Both the position numbers and the translations under genes were made by a program. This document shows positions 1 to 7,978 of a stretch of 63,022 bases of DNA, piece by piece (positions within the stretch are counted from its first letter, which is position 1; each line of letters begins with the position of its first letter). The notes beneath the pieces are model-generated. The model worked only from the letters and a program-made list of their open reading frames with translations. It was not told the DNA's origin and did no database searches. The DNA lies in assembly GCA_902776985.1 (NCBI GenBank), contig CACYSD010000010.1, positions 1 to 63,022 of the forward strand. The letters run 5' to 3'. The DNA is from UBA3839 sp902776985. GTDB lineage: Bacteria; Bacteroidota; Bacteroidia; Bacteroidales; Bacteroidaceae.

Positions 1-50
1 AAAGCAGATTGCATATCCGCATTTTAACGGTTAGACGCAATCTGCTTTTT
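1..50. terminator. Intrinsic terminator-like hairpin at window edge
   Basis: Bases 1-12 and 37-48 form a perfect 12-bp inverted repeat (AAAGCAGATTGC / GCAATCTGCTTT) with a 24-base loop. On the + strand the stem is followed by a T run. It probably ends a + strand gene lying outside the window. It may also stop the minus-strand SIMPL gene, whose stop is about 95 bases away. Confidence 0.7.
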
Positions 51-144
51 GTTAATAATCGAGAAGCCTTCCTAACTTGAAGGGTTTTTCAGTGCCCTCG
101 GATTACCCGGGATGTCTTTTGTGTATGTTGTGGAATAAATAATT

Positions 145-837
145 TTAATCTTTGAGTGAATATGTAACGGTTGTAACCACTCGAATTTTTTTGATGTAAG
201 GAGTGTTTTCGTCACGATCGCTGATGTCGAATTGCCCTTGATCCGCAGACTGAATATTTCCAAGTTCTGAGTTGCTGGCTTCTGCAAACTGTTGAGCAGT
301 TTTTTGTGCATTCTTTATTGCTTCTGCCATCATTTCAGGCTTCATGGATTGGAAGGATACATATTCATAATCAGGGTAGTTGCCATCGATGGCAATTCCT
401 TGTTTTAATAATTCTCCCTGCTTTGCTATGGCCTTATTCACCTCTGATACTTTCTTTGAACACACTGTGATGTTGGTGTTAATTATATATCTGAAGTTCT
501 TTCTGTTTTCGCTCCATGTTTGTGCTTCAAGGTCACTGATAGATGGTGGGTTAACTGTTATGTCTGATTCAGGTATGTTACTATCCAAGAGAAACTTTTT
601 TATTTTGTTTACTTGTTTGTTGATTTCCTCATACAGCGACGGCAAGTCGTTACCGGTGACTTTAGTTCCAATACTCCATGTTACCTTGTCGGCAGCAACT
701 TCTCGCTCAGATAGACCTTTTACGGTTACTTTACGATCCTTGTAAGCAAAGTCGTCTATTCCTGATTTAATGAACCAGCCCAGACAAATAATGCCTAGTG
801 CAATAATTGATGCAAAAATAATACGGTTTTCTTTCAT
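145..837 (-). CDS. SIMPL domain (DUF541) membrane-anchored protein
   Basis: A 230-residue protein with one N-terminal hydrophobic segment (about residues 6-27), which is an uncleaved signal or anchor. A SIMPL/DUF541 domain follows (about 35-228), typified by the early VTVKGLSEREVAADKV stretch and the closing VVTTVTYSL strand. Family members are envelope proteins of poorly defined role; E. coli YggE is linked to oxidative stress. The C-terminal domain should lie in the periplasm. The gene is single, with a TATATTTG -7 box 32 bases upstream of the ATG on the minus strand. Length and start look normal. Function is not assigned beyond the family. Confidence 0.85.
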   Translation of the reverse strand: MKENRIIFASIIALGIICLGWFIKSGIDDFAYKDRKVTVKGLSEREVAADKVTWSIGTKVTGNDLPSLYEEINKQVNKIKKFLLDSNIPESDITVNPPSISDLEAQTWSENRKNFRYIINTNITVCSKKVSEVNKAIAKQGELLKQGIAIDGNYPDYEYVSFQSMKPEMMAEAIKNAQKTAQQFAEASNSELGNIQSADQGQFDISDRDENTPYIKKIRVVTTVTYSLKD

Positions 838-868
838 AATGATAATGGATTTCAGTTAATTAGTGCTG

Positions 869-876
869 CAAATATA
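869..876 (-). promoter_or_regulatory. -7 box of SIMPL gene promoter
   Basis: Reads TATATTTG on the minus strand, matching the Bacteroidetes TAnnTTTG element. The predicted RNA start is near 862, giving a leader of about 25 bases. No clear -33 TTTG was seen. Confidence 0.55.
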
Positions 877-979
877 CCGTATTTTTTTTAATGTTATATA
901 TAATTGCTTTTATTCTTTGCATAATTAATCTATTTTGAAAGTTTTTAAATTATTTTTAACGATTTTGATTCTTTTATAG

Positions 980-987
980 TATATTTG
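980..987 (+). promoter_or_regulatory. -7 box of yraN-ribE promoter
   Basis: TATATTTG lies about 30 bases before the yraN ATG. It fits the TAnnTTTG consensus and its position fits a short-leader mRNA covering yraN and ribE. Confidence 0.6.
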
Positions 988-1016
988 CGTCATTAAACTT
1001 AATTTGAAGTGTTATT

Positions 1017-1436
1017 ATGACTACTTTGGAACATACAAAACCTATTGCGCCTCATTTGTTGCTTGGTAGAATAGGTGAAGAATTAGCTGCTAACTATCTG
1101 GTGAAGAATGGTTTTTATATTCTTGAGCGTAACTGGCGTTCAAAATACGGGTACGAAATTGATATAATTGCTTTCAAAGACAATATACTTCATTTTGTGG
1201 AAGTTAAGACTCGTAGAAGCAGTTTTGTAGACCCTTTAAGTGCAATTGATTCAAAAAAAGCAAGTCATCTTTGTCGTGGTGCATATTTGTACAAAAAATA
1301 CAAGCGTTTTAATTATGAGACTTTTATTGATTCAATAAGGATTATTTATAGAAGTGAAAATGATTATGATTTGACATTTGTACCAGGCATTCACACAGAA
1401 TTTATGTTTCATAAACCTTATTATAAAAAGTATTGA
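1017..1436 (+). CDS. YraN/UPF0102 family endonuclease-like protein
   Basis: A 139-residue protein with the YraN pattern: G20-E21-E22 followed by AANYL, then a PD-(D/E)xK-like core. D49 lies in GYEIDII (the family norm is GEIDLI), and E62 and K64 lie in FVEVKTR. This fold is related to Holliday-junction resolvases, but the cellular role of the family is not settled. It ends in the same few bases where ribE begins, so the two are probably co-transcribed and translationally coupled from the promoter at 980-987. Confidence 0.88.
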   Translation: MTTLEHTKPIAPHLLLGRIGEELAANYLVKNGFYILERNWRSKYGYEIDIIAFKDNILHFVEVKTRRSSFVDPLSAIDSKKASHLCRGAYLYKKYKRFNYETFIDSIRIIYRSENDYDLTFVPGIHTEFMFHKPYYKKY

Positions 1437-1438
1437 AA

Positions 1439-2080
1439 ATGTTTTCAGGAATAGTAGAAGAATTTGCAACGGTTGTTGCTATCATTAATGATAGGGAAAA
1501 TATTGATTTTACACTTGAGTGCTCATTTGTTAAAGAATTGAAGATTGACCAAAGTGTGGCTCACAATGGTGTTTGTTTGACAATTGTCAGATTGCTTGAT
1601 GCTAACGGACGTGAAGTTAAAGCGGGAGATCCTTCAGTATGCAGGTATGTAGTGACGGCTATGAAGGAAACCCTGATGCGTTCAAACCTTGGTGATTGGA
1701 ATGTAGGCACAAAAGTGAATGTCGAGCGTTCAATGATGATGAACGGACGACTTGACGGGCATATTGTTCAGGGGCATGTAGACCAGACGGCTGTATGTGT
1801 GTCAAAAGTTGATCAAGGTGGAAGCTGGACTTTCCGTTTCCAGTATACTTTTGATAAAGAAATGGCCCGTCGTGGTTATATTACTGTTGATAAGGGTAGT
1901 GTGACAGTAAATGGTGTAAGTCTTACTGTTTGTAGTCCTACAGATGATACGTTCGAGGTTAATATTATTCCTTATACTTATACTAACACCAATTTTCATA
2001 CAATAGAAATTGGCAGTAGAGTTAATATAGAGTTCGATATTATAGGAAAGTATATTTCTCGTATGACTGCATACTTATAA
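1439..2080 (+). CDS. ribE: Riboflavin synthase alpha subunit
   Basis: Converts two 6,7-dimethyl-8-ribityllumazines into riboflavin and a pyrimidinedione. The 213-residue protein begins with the family signature MFSGIVEE. It contains two lumazine-binding barrels, about 1-97 (VAHNGVCLTIV) and 98-200 (GHIVQGHVDQ, then TVNGVSLTVC). I chose the ATG at 1439 over an in-frame TTG at 1433, because the TTG overlaps the yraN stop and MFSGI is the conserved N-terminus. No FMN riboswitch precedes it. Expression probably comes from the yraN promoter, and a strong hairpin follows at 2095-2140. Confidence 0.96.
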   Translation: MFSGIVEEFATVVAIINDRENIDFTLECSFVKELKIDQSVAHNGVCLTIVRLLDANGREVKAGDPSVCRYVVTAMKETLMRSNLGDWNVGTKVNVERSMMMNGRLDGHIVQGHVDQTAVCVSKVDQGGSWTFRFQYTFDKEMARRGYITVDKGSVTVNGVSLTVCSPTDDTFEVNIIPYTYTNTNFHTIEIGSRVNIEFDIIGKYISRMTAYL

Positions 2081-2094
2081 TATGTCATGTGAAT

Positions 2095-2140
2095 AAAAAA
2101 CGTTCTGCATAGTCCGACTTGACTTGCAGAACGTTTTTTT
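2095..2140. terminator. Bidirectional terminator between ribE and secG
   Basis: CGTTCTGCA (2101-2109) pairs perfectly with TGCAGAACG (2125-2133). The stem is flanked by six A on the left and seven T on the right, so it can end transcripts from both converging units (ribE on + and secG on -). Confidence 0.9.
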
Positions 2141-2158
2141 ATGAGTAGTTGTATTCTC

Positions 2159-2500
2159 TTATTTCTCTGGTTGAGCAGGAGTTGTCGTGTTCTGGTCTGT
2201 AGGAACACCAGTTGGAGCCTGTGGAGTTGTAGTTGTAGTAACGCTAGACTCTGTGATAGGAGCATTCTCTGTGTGTGCACCTTTGGCGAAAGAGATAGAA
2301 ACGATACTCAGTACTACCATTGCAATAGCAAGACCCCATGTTGCCTTCTCCAAGAAGTCAGTTGTCTTGCGAACTCCCATGATTTGATTTGATGATGAGA
2401 AACTTGATGCTAAACCGCCTCCCTTGCTTTCTTGAATTAAAACGATTCCTATCATCAGAATTGATGCAAGGATGACGAGAAGAATGATTAGTGTATACAT
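2159..2500 (-). CDS. secG: Preprotein translocase subunit SecG
   Basis: Small membrane subunit of the SecYEG channel. The 113-residue protein has two membrane segments (about 2-22 and 55-74). They are joined by the conserved loop with GGGLASSFSSSNQIMG. The tail after residue 80 is rich in Thr, Pro and Gln, as in other Bacteroidales SecG proteins. It lies 14 bases downstream of the TPR-protein gene, so the two likely form an operon from the promoter at 3297-3304. Confidence 0.94.
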   Translation of the reverse strand: MYTLIILLVILASILMIGIVLIQESKGGGLASSFSSSNQIMGVRKTTDFLEKATWGLAIAMVVLSIVSISFAKGAHTENAPITESSVTTTTTPQAPTGVPTDQNTTTPAQPEK

Positions 2501-2514
2501 TATATCAATTTGAT

Positions 2515-3288
2515 TTAAATTGTTGGTATTTCTTTTTTATAGTCTTGATTAAGAATTTCTTCTAACATTTGCATTCGTTCTGCAAAGTTAGGTTTTTTTT
2601 CTGGATTATTCAAGCATATCTTTTGGAATATTTCGAATGCTTGCTGATATTTTCCTTGTTTGATATAAATTTGTGCTATATTTTCATTATATAGGTCGAC
2701 TGTTTGCTCTGTTGGCATTGATGTGTCTGTAGTTTCTTCGTATTCGTCCTCTTGTATTTCGTAGCGTTGTTTCCCTTTAGTTTCCTCAATAAAAGTGTTA
2801 ATGAGATGAAGTCCGCGAAGTTCTGTATTATGACCATCAACGCTTTGTGACTTTTGTTCTTCTGATTCTTGTAAAAGCAGGAAAGATATGTAGTCAGTAG
2901 TTACGTCGGTAATAGTCGGGATAGAATGGGGAATAGTCTGCTTTGATTCTGCTTCGCTTTGTGTAGATAAAAAGTTGTCTATCAGTGTGATAGTTCTGTT
3001 GTTGCTATCTTCCTCTGTCTGAATAGCATTGGTGCATTGAACAGTCGAGAAATCATTGATGTAGTTGTCTCCTTCTGTAAGCCAGAATATAGCGCTGCAA
3101 TCTGGAACCATAGCGCTGTTGTGTGACAGTTCTTCCTTAAAGTCAGCATGGTGCAGCTTATAGAGGTTCTCTAAATACAACAGTCGTGCTGTTTGAAAAA
3201 AAGGATATTTTTCAACCAGCTCACTTAATTGTGGCAGAGTCTCTTTGTTGAGCTGCTCCTGGTGTTGTATTAGCTCGTATATATTCAT
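2515..3288 (-). CDS. TPR-containing hypothetical protein upstream of secG
   Basis: A 257-residue soluble protein without a signal peptide. The N-terminal third (IYELIQHQEQLNKETL...YPFFQTARLLYLENLYKLH) is conserved in Bacteroidales proteins encoded next to secG. The middle is acidic and low in complexity, and one tetratricopeptide repeat sits near the C-terminus (about 199-232: ENIAQIYIKQGKYQQAFEIF). That suggests a protein-binding role, but I cannot assign a function. The -7 box lies only 9 bases from the ATG, so the mRNA would be nearly leaderless. Confidence 0.8.
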   Translation of the reverse strand: MNIYELIQHQEQLNKETLPQLSELVEKYPFFQTARLLYLENLYKLHHADFKEELSHNSAMVPDCSAIFWLTEGDNYINDFSTVQCTNAIQTEEDSNNRTITLIDNFLSTQSEAESKQTIPHSIPTITDVTTDYISFLLLQESEEQKSQSVDGHNTELRGLHLINTFIEETKGKQRYEIQEDEYEETTDTSMPTEQTVDLYNENIAQIYIKQGKYQQAFEIFQKICLNNPEKKPNFAERMQMLEEILNQDYKKEIPTI

Positions 3289-3296
3289 TTACGGCG

Positions 3297-3304
3297 CAAA
3301 ATTA
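3297..3304 (-). promoter_or_regulatory. -7 box of TPR protein-secG operon
   Basis: Reads TAATTTTG on the minus strand. The predicted RNA start (about 6-7 bases past the box) is near 3290, only 2-3 bases before the ATG at 3288. Confidence 0.55.
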
Positions 3305-3337
3305 CTCAGAATGTTTCAAATTGAGAAATAAAAAGGA

Positions 3338-4117
3338 TTAAATATTGCATAGATATTGTCCTTTTCCTTTAGTAAACAACGTCCATTGTATTGCGTTTGT
3401 AGGACAAGTGTGGTAGCAACGCAGGCAAAGAACACAATTGTGATGCCATTCTGGCTGTTTGCCATTTGTCGATTTTTTACTGTTGTCTAGCATCTTTATG
3501 TTATGCATAGGACATTCTTTGGCGCATTTCCCACACGATATGCAATTGCTATTGGACGTGAATGGGCGTGGAGTTATGAGAACCTTGTTGAAGAATGGCC
3601 TAATAATATGGCTTTTTGCCCATTTCAGAGCGCCTGGTATTGTGTCGAAATGCCCTGTGCGACGATTACTGATATCTCTGACAATCTGATTGATACGCAA
3701 ACTAGCTTTGCTGTACTTTCGTTGCTTCTTCACTTGACTGTCAAGTACGAATCCAGGAAGGCAGATATAGCTTTCGGGCATTTGAACGGCATAGCCTAAA
3801 CTACATTTCCAACCACGTTTTTCAACATCTTTGCAGAAATTCTCTGCTGTCATACCTGTGTCATCTCCGCATGTTGTCACAAAGTAAATGTAACTCACAT
3901 TCTGAATGTCCACCATGCTAATGAATTTTTCTATAAACGTAGGCACACCCCATCCGTAACATGGGAAAATAAAGCCGAGTGGTTCGTTGTTTTTCAGAAT
4001 GTGTTGTGTGGGATTCAGTAGTTCGTCGGGGATGAAATGCAAATTGTCGTCAAGTGCTTTTGCGATTTGTTTTGCTACCCACAGCGAATTGCCTACTCCG
4101 GAAAAATAGAATATCAC
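3338..4117 (-). CDS. EFR1 family ferrodoxin (flavodoxin plus two 4Fe-4S clusters)
   Basis: A 259-residue cytosolic protein. Residues 1 to about 150 form a flavodoxin-like fold, with an FMN-phosphate loop in FSGVGNSLWVAKQIA. The C-terminal region holds two bacterial ferredoxin motifs, CISCGKCAKECP and CVLCLRCYHTCP, each able to bind a 4Fe-4S cluster. EFR1 proteins are presumed electron carriers or oxidoreductases whose partners are unknown. It stands alone, with no clear TAnnTTTG box upstream. The middle (130-180) is basic and may be a linker or docking surface. Confidence 0.88.
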   Translation of the reverse strand: MIFYFSGVGNSLWVAKQIAKALDDNLHFIPDELLNPTQHILKNNEPLGFIFPCYGWGVPTFIEKFISMVDIQNVSYIYFVTTCGDDTGMTAENFCKDVEKRGWKCSLGYAVQMPESYICLPGFVLDSQVKKQRKYSKASLRINQIVRDISNRRTGHFDTIPGALKWAKSHIIRPFFNKVLITPRPFTSNSNCISCGKCAKECPMHNIKMLDNSKKSTNGKQPEWHHNCVLCLRCYHTCPTNAIQWTLFTKGKGQYLCNI

Positions 4118-4181
4118 GTTTAGGGGTTATTAGTATGTTTGTGAATGTTGGAAACTCATTGCTTGAGGCGGGAACCGTGAA

Positions 4182-5108
4182 TCAAAGCCATTGACGTTTA
4201 CGGAACCACAGCCATGATGCTATTGTCGTAATGATTGATAATACGATTGCTATAGGGAAACCGAGTTTCCATGATTCCATGCCGTTAATCAGGTTCATTC
4301 CGAATATTGATGCAATGAGCGTCGGGAACATTATAATCATGTTGAGTGACGTAAGCAGACGCATTACGCGGTTCATGTTGTTGTTGATGACGTTTGCATA
4401 GGTATCCATAGTGGCATTGAGAATGTTGCTGTAAATTGCAGTAGTTTCTCTTGCCTGGTTCATCTCGATGTTGACATCTTCAATTAGTTCTGCGTCAAGT
4501 TCGTCTACAGGAAGACGGAATTTGAGTTTGGAAAGAAGAGTTTCATTACCTCTGATAGATGTGGCAAAATAAGTAAGACTGTCTTGAAGGCGTGAAAGAC
4601 TGGTAAGATCCTTGTTGTCTATATGTCCGTCAAGATTGCGCTTAGCTTTCTCGATGAGTCCGTTTACTTGCTTCAGGTATTTCAGATACCATACCGAAGC
4701 AGAAAGGAAAAGTCGGAACGTAAGGTCTGCTGCATCAGAGAATCCTTCAGCACGACGTTGCTGGTGACTGATGAAATCCATCATCATTCTGGTTTCCTGA
4801 TTGCAGATGGTGACAATAACATCTTTCTTTATGACTACACCAAGAGGTATAGTTGTGTAAGGTGTTCGTGAACTGATGGTCTTGAGATGAGGTATACGCA
4901 GAATTATCATCAACCATCCGTCATCATAGTCATAACGTGCTCGCTCATCAGCATCGCTAACGTCTGTGATGAAGTAGTCGGGCATGTGAAGTTCGTTGAC
5001 GAGGAAGTTGATGTCGTCTTCTACAGGGCAGGTGACTTGCACCCAGCATGATTGTTGCCAAGCAGAAATGGCTTCGATGCCATTTTTTGTATTCCAAAAT
5101 GTGCGCAT
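4182..5108 (-). CDS. corA: CorA family Mg2+/Co2+ transporter
   Basis: An inner-membrane pentameric divalent cation channel. The 308-residue form starts at the ATG at 5108 (MRTFWNTKNG). A TTG at 5153 would add 15 residues, but it overlaps the -7 box at 5151-5158, so it is not transcribed from that promoter. The large cytosolic domain (about 1-245) is followed by two membrane helices, the first ending in the signature GMN (IFGMNLINGM). The loop after GMN and the basic tail (WFRKRQWL) are typical. A second upstream promoter would give a leader of about 134 bases containing a short acidic, proline-containing reading frame (5187-5222). Confidence 0.93.
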   Translation of the reverse strand: MRTFWNTKNGIEAISAWQQSCWVQVTCPVEDDINFLVNELHMPDYFITDVSDADERARYDYDDGWLMIILRIPHLKTISSRTPYTTIPLGVVIKKDVIVTICNQETRMMMDFISHQQRRAEGFSDAADLTFRLFLSASVWYLKYLKQVNGLIEKAKRNLDGHIDNKDLTSLSRLQDSLTYFATSIRGNETLLSKLKFRLPVDELDAELIEDVNIEMNQARETTAIYSNILNATMDTYANVINNNMNRVMRLLTSLNMIIMFPTLIASIFGMNLINGMESWKLGFPIAIVLSIITTIASWLWFRKRQWL

Positions 5109-5150
5109 TGTTCTGTTACTTTGCTTGAAATGAATAAAAGAAGAATAGGG

Positions 5151-5158
5151 CAAAGGTA
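5151..5158 (-). promoter_or_regulatory. Proximal -7 box of corA
   Basis: TACCTTTG on the minus strand, giving a predicted RNA start near 5145 and a leader of about 37 bases. The element overlaps the alternative TTG codon, which argues for the ATG start. Confidence 0.5.
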
Positions 5159-5186
5159 GAACTAAATGCTTTTGTCTCCTATGCCG

Positions 5187-5222
5187 TCATCCTAGTTTAC
5201 TATTCGCCGGATAATCGTCCAT
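5187..5222 (-). CDS. Possible corA leader peptide (11 codons)
   Basis: Between the two corA promoter boxes the minus strand reads an ATG and ten further codons, MDDYPANSKLG, then TGA. Acidic and proline codons right after the start recall enterobacterial Mg2+ leader peptides such as MgtL, where such nascent chains destabilise the ribosome at low Mg2+, and the corA leader ORF of Salmonella. It could equally be chance: it is very short and no Shine-Dalgarno sequence is present. Low confidence. Confidence 0.25.
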   Translation of the reverse strand: MDDYPANSKLG

Positions 5223-5248
5223 AAAAAATGATTTTGGTTAATATGCTG

Positions 5249-5256
5249 CAAAGTTA
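5249..5256 (-). promoter_or_regulatory. Distal -7 box upstream of corA
   Basis: Perfect TAACTTTG on the minus strand. The predicted RNA start near 5242 would give a leader of about 134 bases for corA. It lies in the otherwise gene-free spacer between corA and the pfkA stop. Confidence 0.5.
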
Positions 5257-5320
5257 ATTCTTTTTTTCAAAACTGCGACTGCACTTTTGTCAAAAAATAA
5301 CTCAGCGTTCGCTTTTTTGC

Positions 5321-6298
5321 TTAAATTGATAGTTTATCGAGTACTTTAATGAGGTTTTTATCAATTGGTTTGTCGCTTCTGATGGCATCTGAAAACGGAA
5401 CATAAACTACCTGGTTGTTGCGTATGCCTATCATCACGTTTCGCTGTCCGTCGAAGAGTGCTTCGATGGCTCCGGCTCCGAGTCTGGTAGCTAATATGCG
5501 GTCGCGTGCTGAAGGAGAACCTCCTCTTTGCAGGTGTCCAAGAATAGATACTCTGACATCGTACTGCGGGTATTCTTTCTTGACACGTTCCGCATAGAAC
5601 ATTGCTCCGCACTTAGGGCTTTCGCTTACGATTACAATACTTGAGTTTTTACTTTTGCGAATTCCTCTTCCGATAAAGTGCTCAAGTTGGTCGGCATCGG
5701 TGCTATCTTCAGGAATAATCGCTGCTTCTGCACCGCTGGCAATAGCGCTGTTCTGTGCAAGGAATCCAGCGTCACGCCCCATCACTTCCACAAAGAAAAT
5801 GCGCTCATGGCTGTTTGCCGTGTCTCGGATTTTGTCTACACATTGAGTGATAGTGTTGAGTGTTGTATCGTAGCCTATGGTTAAGTCTGTGCCGTAAAGG
5901 TCATTGTCAATGGTGCCAGGGAGTCCGATGCATGGTACATTGTGCTCATTGGCAAATGTCTGTGCACCTGTTAGCGAACCGTTTCCACCAATTATGATCA
6001 GTGCGTCAATTTCCTCTTTCTTCAAGTTTTCGTAAGCCTTCTCGCGTCCTTCTACTGTCATGAAGTTCTTGCTGCGGGCGCTTTTAAGAATAGTGCCTCC
6101 GCGAGCTACTATATTGCTTACGCTTTCGGTGGTGAATTCCTCTATCTCGTCGTTAATAAGTCCTTCATAACCTCTGTAGATCCCTTTAATCCGGAATCCT
6201 TTGCTTAGTCCTGTACGTGTAACAGCACGTATTGCTGCGTTCATTCCTGGAGAATCACCTCCGGAAGTAAGTATACCTATGCACTTGATTTTGTTCAT
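5321..6298 (-). CDS. pfkA: 6-phosphofructokinase
   Basis: Phosphorylates fructose 6-phosphate to the 1,6-bisphosphate, the committed step of glycolysis. The 325-residue protein has the short bacterial PfkA length. Its landmarks are GGDSPGMNAAIRA (12-24), IGGNGSLTGA (103-112), GLPGTIDNDLYGTD (the catalytic Asp lies in TIDND), VEVMGRDAG and LGHLQRGGSPSA. The Asp of the usual GGDGS nucleotide/Mg2+ loop is Asn106 here (codon AAC). The gene lies 33 bases after nhaD and is probably read from the tRNA-Gly promoter. Confidence 0.95.
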   Translation of the reverse strand: MNKIKCIGILTSGGDSPGMNAAIRAVTRTGLSKGFRIKGIYRGYEGLINDEIEEFTTESVSNIVARGGTILKSARSKNFMTVEGREKAYENLKKEEIDALIIIGGNGSLTGAQTFANEHNVPCIGLPGTIDNDLYGTDLTIGYDTTLNTITQCVDKIRDTANSHERIFFVEVMGRDAGFLAQNSAIASGAEAAIIPEDSTDADQLEHFIGRGIRKSKNSSIVIVSESPKCGAMFYAERVKKEYPQYDVRVSILGHLQRGGSPSARDRILATRLGAGAIEALFDGQRNVMIGIRNNQVVYVPFSDAIRSDKPIDKNLIKVLDKLSI

Positions 6299-6331
6299 TA
6301 TTCCGTGAAATCTATGGTTAAGAAGTTTGTT

Positions 6332-7714
6332 TTAGTGTATCATCCAGAATGCAAACATACCTGTTGCCCATGCTACAATAACTCTCCATGATATGTGTTT
6401 TACATACCATGACAATCCTATTTTCTCTACGTCGACTACGGCGTGACCTGCAAGAGTTCCTACGTAGAGCACGCATCCTCCAATAGCGCTGCAGTAGGCA
6501 AGGAGTTGCCAGTATGTGCCGTTTGCTATGAAATCTGATGTAGAGCCTACTGTTTGGTCAAGTTCAAACATGTTCATTCCAGACATGACAAATGGAACGT
6601 TGTCGAAGACGCTTGACATGATACCGGTAATAGTGCCATAAGCATACACATTATTAATATTGTCCGATAACCAGTGGCTTGCTGCGTCTAATGCTCCACA
6701 TTCCTTAAGCGCTCCTACTCCAAGTGAGATCCCGAGATAGTATATGATGAGCTGGACGCCAATGAAGTCTGTATTGCGAAGTAGCGCACGTTGCACGAAC
6801 AAACGATTGCCGTTTATCTTGAAAGTGAATATACCTTCGATTACCCAGATTATGGACAACAGACACAAGGCTCCGATAAATGGAGAGAAGTGTGTTATTG
6901 CACTAAATGAAGGAATGAACCAAAGGCCGACGATTCCGACGAAGAGCATTACTCCTTTTTGCCATGTGTGCAGCATGGAGTCGTCACCGTTGTATTTGTG
7001 CAAAAATGAAATTACGCTGACATTTCCTTGTAGCATTGTTGAAAGCAGAAGCGTGAAGGTACAGAGGCTGATGAAGGTAGGAAGGAACAGTCCTGCAGAG
7101 AATGATGAAGCTGAAACTACTCCTCGAACCCAAAGCATCAGTGAAGGCATGTCGCCAATAACCGTAAATGCTCCACCCATACTGGCTGCTACCAGAATGG
7201 CGCATGAATAAATGATCTTCTGTCTGTTGCTATTGACAATTTGGCTGACAATCGACATCATCAGGATGACGGTTGTAAGGTTGTCCACGTTTGCTGAAAT
7301 GATATAGGTGAGTATGCTCAGAACCCAGAGGAACTGCTTGCTGTTCTTCATTCTCAGCCACGACACAATAGAATCGAATACACCATTATTCTTCATCACG
7401 CCGACAATGGTGTTGGTGGCAATTAGAAATAGTATTACGGAGCAGGCTTCGCTTATGTATCGGACCATAACGTTATTGGCTACAAAATCACCAACTGTGA
7501 GACCCTTCGTTTCGTGGTTTTGAAGATAATCGGCGTATTCTTCGGGGTGCATCATCTCGAGGAATGATCCTCCTCGCAGGATATACAATACCCAAACTGT
7601 TACTCCGCAAAACATTGCTAAGGCGGCACGGTTAAGGTGATTTACCTGGTTAGTACTCATCAGCAGGAATCCTGTGAGCAATACCGCCACTATGCATAAG
7701 GTCATTAGGAGCAT
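6332..7714 (-). CDS. nhaD: NhaD family Na+/H+ antiporter
   Basis: A 460-residue polytopic inner-membrane protein of the ArsB/NhaD superfamily that should exchange Na+ for H+. The ATG at 7714 (MLLMTLCIVAVLL) begins the first membrane helix. The frame stays open further upstream to 7867, but that stretch runs through the tRNA-Gly gene and translates its stems (AIAQLVEHRLPKP...), so the longer form is an artefact. Conserved pieces include ISANVDNLTTVILMMSIV, GGAFTVIGDMPSLML and SSVFDNVPFVMSGM, each with ion-pathway Asp and Asn residues. It lies about 45 bases downstream of the tRNA and 33 upstream of pfkA. Confidence 0.9.
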   Translation of the reverse strand: MLLMTLCIVAVLLTGFLLMSTNQVNHLNRAALAMFCGVTVWVLYILRGGSFLEMMHPEEYADYLQNHETKGLTVGDFVANNVMVRYISEACSVILFLIATNTIVGVMKNNGVFDSIVSWLRMKNSKQFLWVLSILTYIISANVDNLTTVILMMSIVSQIVNSNRQKIIYSCAILVAASMGGAFTVIGDMPSLMLWVRGVVSASSFSAGLFLPTFISLCTFTLLLSTMLQGNVSVISFLHKYNGDDSMLHTWQKGVMLFVGIVGLWFIPSFSAITHFSPFIGALCLLSIIWVIEGIFTFKINGNRLFVQRALLRNTDFIGVQLIIYYLGISLGVGALKECGALDAASHWLSDNINNVYAYGTITGIMSSVFDNVPFVMSGMNMFELDQTVGSTSDFIANGTYWQLLAYCSAIGGCVLYVGTLAGHAVVDVEKIGLSWYVKHISWRVIVAWATGMFAFWMIH

Positions 7715-7758
7715 GGGAAAATGGGTTGTTGGGTGTTGATAAATATGTGATACTAATG

Positions 7759-7831
7759 AGCGGCAAGCGGGACTCGAACCCGTGACCCTCGGCTTGGGAA
7801 GCCGATGCTCTACCAACTGAGCTATTGCCGC
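7759..7831 (-). tRNA. tRNA-Gly(CCC)
   Basis: A 73-base cloverleaf on the minus strand. The acceptor GCGGCAA pairs with TTGCCGC, the D arm reads GCTC..GAGC, and the anticodon stem TCGGC/GCCGA encloses loop TTCCCAA (anticodon CCC, reading GGG). The T arm holds GGTTCGAGTCC. CCA is not encoded. It is probably the first element of a transcript continuing into nhaD and pfkA. Confidence 0.96.
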
Positions 7832-7864
7832 ATAACGTGCTTTTACGAAACCCGTATTGCCTTG

Positions 7865-7872
7865 CAAAATTA
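7865..7872 (-). promoter_or_regulatory. -7 box of tRNA-Gly-nhaD-pfkA unit
   Basis: TAATTTTG on the minus strand, 33 bases before the tRNA 5' end. A TTTG lies 24 bases further upstream (7897-7900), slightly beyond the usual 17-23 base spacing. Confidence 0.6.
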
Positions 7873-7966
7873 TGAAGAATGTTGGAAAGATAAAAACAAA
7901 CAGTCAACTTTTTAGTAGTTTTTGCTTAATTTTATTAAATATCATGTGTAGGAATGTATATTTTTG

Positions 7967-7974
7967 TAACTTTG
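7967..7974 (+). promoter_or_regulatory. -7 box of recF
   Basis: Perfect TAACTTTG ending only four bases before the recF ATG at 7979. With the spacing seen at the RNase P RNA gene, transcription would begin at or inside the start codon. Confidence 0.6.
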
Positions 7975-7978
7975 CACT

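Noticed and set aside
987..1439. FMN riboswitch controlling ribE
   Set aside because: ribE directly follows yraN with overlap; no structured leader is available.
7834..7867. Longer NhaD protein beginning at 7867
   Set aside because: The added residues are translated tRNA-Gly sequence.
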